A DNA stretch of 64,000 nucleotides from NCBI GenBank assembly GCA_951799425.1, contig OX637391.1, positions 9,248,551-9,312,550 of the forward strand, in the 5' to 3' direction. The stretch is from Ilex aquifolium. Its lineage: Eukaryota; Streptophyta; Magnoliopsida; Aquifoliales; Aquifoliaceae. Position 1 is the stretch's first letter. Every line of letters starts with the position of its first letter. The translations under genes and the position numbers were made by a program. Positions 58,493 to 64,000 of this stretch are shown piece after piece. The notes beneath the pieces are model-generated. The model did no database searches, was not told where the DNA came from, and saw only the letters and a program-made list of their open reading frames with translations.

Positions 58493-60007
58493 TTATAAAT
58501 GGTAACAATTTTCATTCTCTGTTGCACCTATCTCGGCATCTCCATGTTTCACAGCTTTAATTTCATTGATCAACGTGATTAAGTTGGTCATAGATGTACC
58601 GCCGCTCTCCACCGCCTTCTTTGCTGTGGCAGCAAGCTCCCCAGCTCGCTTTCTCATCTCTGTTGCTTCTCGTCCACCGCCCATCACCAAAGCCACCGCT
58701 TTCTCCACCTTCTCTCTCTCCACTTGCCCATTTACAACTTCGAACGTGCCATTCCATGTGGTCACTCCCACTGGAACACCAATCTTTAGCACATTAGTCA
58801 CCAGTTTTTCATTGTAAAACTGTTCCGCAAATAATGGCCAGGTGATCATCGGCAGACCCGCATTCAACCCTTCAAGAATTGAGTTCCATCCACAATGTGT
58901 AACCAATCCCCCAATGGCCGGGTGGTCCAAGATTAACAATTGAGGAGCCCACCCTCTTATAATGAAACCTTTCTTGCTCTCGCTCATCCTCTCTTGGAAA
59001 CCCTCTTGCAGTGGCAGCCATTGATCTTTATCTTCATCATTTTCTCCCTTTCGAATCACCCACACGAATTGTTGGCCGGATGCTTCCAATCCAGCCGCTA
59101 TCTCAAGAAGTTGGGCGGCAGGTAGTTTCGTCAAGCTTCCAAAGCTAACGTACAATACCGAGTTGTGTTCTTTGGAATTTAGCCATGTTATGCACTCGTG
59201 TTCTTCAATGGCCGGCTTGTTATCTCTCTGTGCCTTACCTGTCTGATCTCTTTTCACTGCCCACGAAACGGGTCCTATGCTCCATGCTCTTACACCTATG
59301 ACTGTCTTGTAGTATTCCTCATAATCATCCTCAAGCCCATAGAAGCTGTTAAAGATGGCACCATAGCTTTTCATTTCAGATTCTTTAACAAGCTTTGTAA
59401 ACTGTGAAAATCCACCTGGGACTTTCGTATAGTCCATGATCTGAAGCTTGGTCATCTCTATCTTATGCGGCAATCCTGGTAGCACGAAAGTCTCCGTATC
59501 TGACTCCACCCTCTGGTGAGGGTTATGCTGCTCGACGCTATGCTCTGCACAGTGGGAAAAGTAGCTTGAACTATTGAATACTAATCTTGGAATTCCAAGT
59601 TGTCCGGCCACCTCTCCAGTCCAGGGGAAGAACATGTCGGAGACCATGCAGTCTGGTTTGAGGTCAAAAAGTATATGCTCAATTGGTTTTCGAAGCCTAG
59701 CAATGGCAACAAAAAGTTTACCGGCGATGTCCAGTGAAGTGACTTTGTTGAAGTTTTCGATCTCGACGGGGAGGCCGACTTCAGCATGAGGTAATTGGAG
59801 GAGATGGATGCTTATGTTGTGACCAGAATTAATTCTGTCGTGGTCAATGGAATTTTGGAAGACGAGGGCATTGGAGGGGGTGGTGATTATGGTAACGGTA
59901 ACGCCATGAGCTGCAAATAGTCTTGCCACATCCACCATGGGGATCATATGGCCTGGGGTCAAGTATGGAAGAAAGATGATGTTAAGTTGATCTCCTTCAG
60001 TTTCCAT
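58493..60007 (-). CDS. UDP-glycosyltransferase, UGT73 family (intact)
   Basis: Intronless, 504 aa, and the only complete host gene in the window. It would transfer a sugar from a UDP-sugar to a small-molecule acceptor (a triterpenoid/saponin, flavonoid or hormone; the acceptor cannot be read from sequence) in the cytosol. GT1 fold: N-terminal acceptor domain with catalytic His20 (TPGHMIPM) and Asp124 (CMVSDMFFPW), linker around residues 240-280 (AWSIGPVSWAV, CITWLNSKEHN), and C-terminal donor domain with a complete 44-residue PSPG box, Trp353 to Gln396, including HCGWNS, Glu379 and PLFAEQ; the final Gln usually goes with UDP-glucose. Overall it resembles soybean UGT73P2-type saponin galactosyltransferases. 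No signal peptide or membrane segment. The start METEGDQLNIIF aligns with the broken copies. Neighbouring copies are all dead. Confidence 0.95.
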   Translation of the reverse strand: METEGDQLNIIFLPYLTPGHMIPMVDVARLFAAHGVTVTIITTPSNALVFQNSIDHDRINSGHNISIHLLQLPHAEVGLPVEIENFNKVTSLDIAGKLFVAIARLRKPIEHILFDLKPDCMVSDMFFPWTGEVAGQLGIPRLVFNSSSYFSHCAEHSVEQHNPHQRVESDTETFVLPGLPHKIEMTKLQIMDYTKVPGGFSQFTKLVKESEMKSYGAIFNSFYGLEDDYEEYYKTVIGVRAWSIGPVSWAVKRDQTGKAQRDNKPAIEEHECITWLNSKEHNSVLYVSFGSLTKLPAAQLLEIAAGLEASGQQFVWVIRKGENDEDKDQWLPLQEGFQERMSESKKGFIIRGWAPQLLILDHPAIGGLVTHCGWNSILEGLNAGLPMITWPLFAEQFYNEKLVTNVLKIGVPVGVTTWNGTFEVVNGQVEREKVEKAVALVMGGGREATEMRKRAGELAATAKKAVESGGTSMTNLITLINEIKAVKHGDAEIGATENENCYHL

Positions 60008-60096
60008 GGTGATTTGCGCTTGGAGAAATGACTTGCAGATGCTTCAAAGTCTTCTATCAAAGCCAGAAAGACTTCCACTAAGCGGAGAAGTACACG

Positions 60097-60106
60097 GTAT
60101 TTAAAA
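60097..60106 (-). promoter_or_regulatory. Weak TATA-like box of the intact UGT
   Basis: TTTAAATACC on the minus strand, about 90 bases upstream of the ATG. It differs from the TATAAAAAG of the broken copies, and the leader between box and ATG is not conserved with them. Confidence 0.35.
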
Positions 60107-60264
60107 AACAAATTTGGGCACCGCTATTATAAATTTTATGAATTTTTTTATAAATTTTTAGGATCATGTTTGTAGTAACTTACCATCGATCCCAACATTT
60201 TATCAAAATTATCACAAGAGTTGTAATTTGGCCAAAAAAAATTTATAATTCAGGCGTTAAAAGT

Positions 60265-60455
60265 TGAGTAATGTTATTTGGACTGAAAAATTTGACATAA
60301 TTTGTTGACATAATGATGTGACTTCAATAGAATTATTGGATCAATACTAAATTCTAATATTTGATAGACCCCACAATCAATTCAAAAATTATAATGAATT
60401 AAATTAATAAATTAGATCAATAAATTAGGTTTCAATAACATTTATCTTAAAAGTT
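60265..60455. mobile_element. MITE-like element upstream of the intact UGT
   Basis: Ends TAATGTTATTTGG and (inverted) AATAACATTTA match each other, about 190 bp, AT-rich and non-coding. The ends resemble the foldback element at 57349-57512, so the intact UGT is bracketed by two related MITEs. Confidence 0.5.
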
Positions 60456-60560
60456 ATGACTGGAAAACAAACTACAAAACTTGTTTCAAAATTAGGCGAT
60501 AGTTTTGTCCTAAGTAATAATTGAGTTATTAATGAGCCAGTTGAGAATCCAGTCAACTTC

Positions 60561-60752
60561 AATACATGTTAGTTTATGCCTTGAAGTTCGTGTAGTGACA
60601 AGATGTCTCATTTTTCGAAGTGCTGTTGTGCTATTATGGCTTTTTCCCACTTTAATACATGTTAGTTTATGCCTTGAAGCTCGTGAAGTAACAAGACGTC
60701 TCGTTTTTCGATGAGCTTTGATTTGTTGTTCTATGATGGCTTTTTCCCATCT
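60561..60752. repeat. Tandem duplication, 93-bp period
   Basis: AATACATGTTAGTTTATGCC followed by TTGAAGxTCGTG, GTAAC/GTGACAAGA and TATGGCTTTTTCCCA occurs at 60561 and 60654. The two short open frames across it are by-products. Confidence 0.85.
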
Positions 60753-61573
60753 TTGGGTAAAATCTTTTGCTTTCCAAGTTTTATTTTGCTCTCTCTTGTT
60801 TTTTTTTTTTTTTCATTTATCAGGATATTCGAATCAATTTATGTGCACATCGATTAATCTCTATTTTAATTTGATCAAAAATAATTTATCCACGTTGGAA
60901 CTAGGGTATTAAAGAAGAATAAATATCTTATAGTTTGGCCTCAAAGAGTTGTCAAGATTCGAATTAAGAACATATAAATTTACAGTTCGTCTCTGTTACC
61001 ACTTGACCTACACTTTTGCTACTTTTGCTTTCAATCAAATCCTATACCTCTCTATGCTGACCCAAGCCTAATCCTCTCACTGAAACCCAACTATGTTCTA
61101 TCTCGTCCTGTATATACCATTCACCGCCCTTGGATAGACCCACCTAGTCATAAACCCTAATTTCTCTTCTCATCAAACCTTTGAATGATTAGCAATAAAT
61201 TGTACCTTCTATACCTACAGTAATTAAGCCTTCTATCTTTTGTTTCCCTGACCTATTTCACTATGTTTATTTCCTCCATCTTTCTCTACCCTTTACTACT
61301 CGAAACCACGACAAGAAGATTAAAACCTCGGTTTCTATATGTCTTACTCCTCTATTTCAATTCTCTTCTTCTACCTTCACCCAAACCAATTTTTGCTTAA
61401 GACCTAGCTCCTAAATACACATATTCTCTAATATCTACAAGTCAATAACCACGATGAAATAGGAGGAGCAGTCCTACAGAGATAACTACCCAAGATTATC
61501 ATTTTTCACAAAGATCTCAAACTCCGAAGAGATTAAACAGGTCATCCTTATGGGTAAGATTTTCTTGAACTCA
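60753..61573. other. Spacer, no gene seen
   Basis: Pyrimidine-rich DNA with many short frames but nothing recognisable. Confidence 0.5.
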
Positions 61574-61715
61574 CACTATAAGAAAATAGGTCATTCCCGG
61601 CGTTTATTAACTAACATTTCCTATAATTGTTGGTAAAAAAAAAATTGCCAGAATTTTGGGGTATGTTTTTCACTATATCAACGTTTAGGCCAAACGCCAG
61701 CAAATATCCTCTATA
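61574..61715 (+). mobile_element. CACTA (En/Spm)-like terminus, fragment
   Basis: CACTATAAGAAAAT at 61574 is the usual start of plant CACTA elements. It is followed by subterminal GGCGTTTA, CAACGTTTA and AAACGCCA words in both orientations, as CACTA subterminal repeats are. No transposase and no partner end are in the window. Confidence 0.5.
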
Positions 61716-63584
61716 AAATGACGTCGTGTCTTGCATTTTTTTTTTTTTTTGGGAAAAATGGAACTACGTTGGGTTTTATTTATGTCCATTTTATTTGCCT
61801 ATATTTCCCCGCAATTAAAACCCTGTTTCATTTCATTCCCCTCCAAATCAGCCCCGTCATCATCATCATATTTCTCCAAATAGGGCTCTGCACAAACCTC
61901 TTTTCTCTTTGCGATCGGCTCCCTTCTCTCCTCTGGTCACATATCCATTGTTCCTCGTCTGTATTTCTCTCTGCCTCCCTCACTTCGACTTGGATTTTGT
62001 CCCTCAATAGCACTATTGATTGATCGATGCCACCGGTATTTCTTCAATCGCCTTGTCCAGGTCCTCCTCTGTTTTGATTCATCAATCATTATTTTTGAAC
62101 TTTCAAAATTTAATCTTTTTCCTTATATTTTCGATGTTCATTTGTGGCGTTGATGGCCATGAGTTGCAAGCGACAGTGACAAATGATCAGCTCTTAGTGT
62201 CAGTATATATAATATTCTTTCAATTCGTTAATATATAGCATTTCTCTGTGTGTGTGTGTGGTTATTTGTTTTTTCTTTAACAGAGAGGAAGTTGAGATGT
62301 TATCTGATGATGTTTATAGTGCGGCAGAGCAGAGATATGGATTTAACGTGTACTGAGTAGTTCAGTCTGAGCTCCTAGGTTCTTGAGAATTGGATCAGGG
62401 GAATGAGATTATCATACAGAGGGTTTATAGTGGTTTACTACCTCGGGAGCTCGGCTAATCCACTCTCAAATGATTCTCTTGCTCCTAGGGAATATATTGA
62501 TAATTGAGAATTTTACACAGAGTATTTTAGTAAGGCTACAATTGCTTGTTGTTGTCTTTCTGTTGTGGACTTTGTCTCTTAGTTATAGTCGGTTCTTGGC
62601 CTTGCCTAATCTATGGCGAGATCCTTGCCCCTTTCTAGTAACAGTTGCTTTTATTATGCAACAGCTGTGATGGGTGTTGGGGCAATTACGAATCTTCTGC
62701 CTGGAATTACGACGGTTATGACTTGCATGGCGCCTTGGTGGAAGACAACTGTCATTGGCAGGGGTATTGCTACTGGAGGAGGGGTACCGACCTCGAGCTT
62801 TATGGTCACCAAGGGTGGGATGACATGTCAAGCTAAGGATGTCTGAGATGGTTACCCAAGCTTGTCCTTGTCGATATCATCAGTTGCCCCCAACCCTCAT
62901 TCAGGTGAGTAATCTGAGCTGGGGCTGAACTCTGAGCTAGGTGAGCAAGGCTAGCTTGAGTTTCCTTTCGAAACTCGCATGGTGGGACATTCCTGAATTT
63001 CTACGGTGTTGCAATCGTGCAAAGAGTTATTTTTACCTCATTTTTGGCGCATGCCTTTTATCCTCTGGCTCCACGTGGCTGCTGGTACACCAGTATTAAA
63101 TGTATTTACAGGCAAGAACTGTCTCCCTTATCATTCCAAATTCATTTTGCCTTCTTTCTTCTATTCTCTCTCTCTTCGTCTTCCTTGAGAATTCGTCTTT
63201 CTTAACTTCTTGGAAGCTTAGGGTTTCACTGAATCACGCCTAAATTTGCTTCGGAGCACCTGTGTTGCTTGCTTGTTTCCACCTCGATCGTTTTTTATTA
63301 GCTACATCCTCTACCTCGTTGCTCCCTTTCTTCTTTTCAAGTTTCTTATTTATTATGGATCTCTCGGATTCGATGTGGTTGCTTCGCTTTTGGGTTTTTC
63401 ATTTCTGCTACTTTAAGAGTCGAGATCGTTCCTTATCTCTTCTCCCATTCTTCTTAGATTCTTTCTCCACCGTTAGGATTTTTCTCTTTGGCCGCTGGAG
63501 CCTTGACCCCCGAGCCCTGAAGGATAGTTTTTCAAACGTCCCTTCTCTTTATACCTCCTTTAATCTTCCTATCCCTTACCCCTT
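61716..63584. other. Unassigned DNA, probably element-derived
   Basis: CT-rich stretch (61850-62000), GT repeat (62249-62262), and blocks with GAGCTCGGCTAATCC, GCTCCTAGG and GGTCACCAAGGGTGGGATGA. Several short frames overlap but none has recognisable text. Word repeats such as CTCCTAGG (62370, 62485) suggest LTR-like material, without a pair to prove it. Confidence 0.35.
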
Positions 63585-63785
63585 ATGTCTGCTTCCTCTG
63601 AAGCCACTGCATCCTCTGCATCCCTTGTCATGGGGAATAGGTCTCCCGAGTTAGAGGATGATGACTTGGGAGATGTGGGTGACGAGATAGACAAATTTTT
63701 AGGAGTTGACTCTATTAATGTCGAGAAAGAGTCAGAGGTGCCTTCGTCTTTGCCAAGGTCTACCTCGAGCTCTAAGAGATCCTGA
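63585..63785 (+). CDS. Unrecognised Ser- and acid-rich frame at the window edge
   Basis: 66 residues starting MSASSEATASSASLVMGNRS, followed by an acidic ELEDDDLGDVGDEID and a Ser-rich end. Plus-strand text downstream (KKGVAGSSGSARGAE, FISVISSKFDCPRDMRYWCP) continues in the same style to the window end. Composition recalls the leading part of uncharacterised retroelement proteins, but I cannot identify it. It could equally be a host gene start. Confidence 0.25.
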   Translation: MSASSEATASSASLVMGNRSPELEDDDLGDVGDEIDKFLGVDSINVEKESEVPSSLPRSTSSSKRS

Positions 63786-64000
63786 AAAGACAAGGCTAAA
63801 AAAGGTGTGGCTGGGTCCTCTGGCAGTGCTAGGGGGGCTGAACCTACCCCTCGTGCTTCAAACCTAGTAGGTTTTAGTGAGGTCATAGCTCCCTTTATAA
63901 GTGTCATCTCTTCGAAGTTTGATTGTCCCAGGGACATGCGTTATTGGTGTCCTTTTATAGACACTAGGTACGACACCGAGGTGCCTGAGAAGACCTGTTT

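Noticed and set aside
58563-58817. Plus- and minus-strand frames inside the intact UGT
   Set aside because: They are shadow frames of the 504-residue gene without independent homology.
61828-62023. Short frames around 61.7-62.0 kb as a host gene start
   Set aside because: CT-rich leader-like composition, but no coding text or splice pattern could be supported.

Overview
This window is nuclear DNA of a flowering plant, almost certainly a eudicot. It is AT-rich, dense in Ty1/copia and Ty3/gypsy retroelement fossils, and carries intronless family-73 plant UDP-glycosyltransferase (UGT73) genes with the plant PSPG box. Nothing bacterial, organellar, CRISPR or operon-like is present. I cannot name the species.

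The host content is a UGT73 cluster of six copies. One is intact (58493-60007, minus, 504 aa). Five are broken: a copy split by a copia insertion (2631-3447 plus 8303-8909), a 5' fragment (17212-17685), a tiny 5' scrap (35962-36037), a 5' half (55616-56288) and an oppositely oriented piece (56366-57210). A segment of about 1.2 kb plus 0.22 kb, holding the UGT 5' half and its upstream DNA, occurs twice (8435-10482 and 17212-18612) with a copia fossil exactly between the copies. Unequal exchange between a filled and an empty allele would explain this.

Layout. 1-2148: copia fragment, minus. 2631-8909: UGT pseudogene split by a young copia (3448-8302) with matched LTRs and a 5-bp target duplication. 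8910-10482: duplicated upstream DNA with a MITE. About 11040-17211: second copia fossil, minus. 17212-18612: duplicate UGT piece. 19415-34420: a gypsy-type solo LTR split by a 12.9-kb Helitron (20202-33086). 34421-36040: MITE copies and a UGT scrap. 36045 to about 43000: Tat-like gypsy fossil without reverse transcriptase, ending in a 21-bp minisatellite. About 43690-53878: Athila-type gypsy fossil, minus, with a related solo LTR (46363-48305) nested in it. 53879-55600: AT-rich spacer, gypsy gag scrap and MITE piece. 55616-60007: UGT pseudogenes and the intact gene. 60008-64000: MITE, tandem repeat, CACTA-like terminus and unrecognised, probably element-derived DNA.

The most notable object is the Helitron. 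Its minus-strand Rep/helicase gene is nearly complete, with two visible 82-bp introns and one internal stop. Between that gene and the Helitron 5' end lie pieces of at least three unrelated host genes: a universal stress protein exon with both splice sites, the start of a type I vacuolar H+-pyrophosphatase, and a TIR1/AFB-type F-box auxin receptor exon. All three lie on the transposase strand. An oppositely oriented Helitron 3' end (28675) suggests a second, nested Helitron. Helitron gene capture is a known process; this particular three-gene combination is what may be new.
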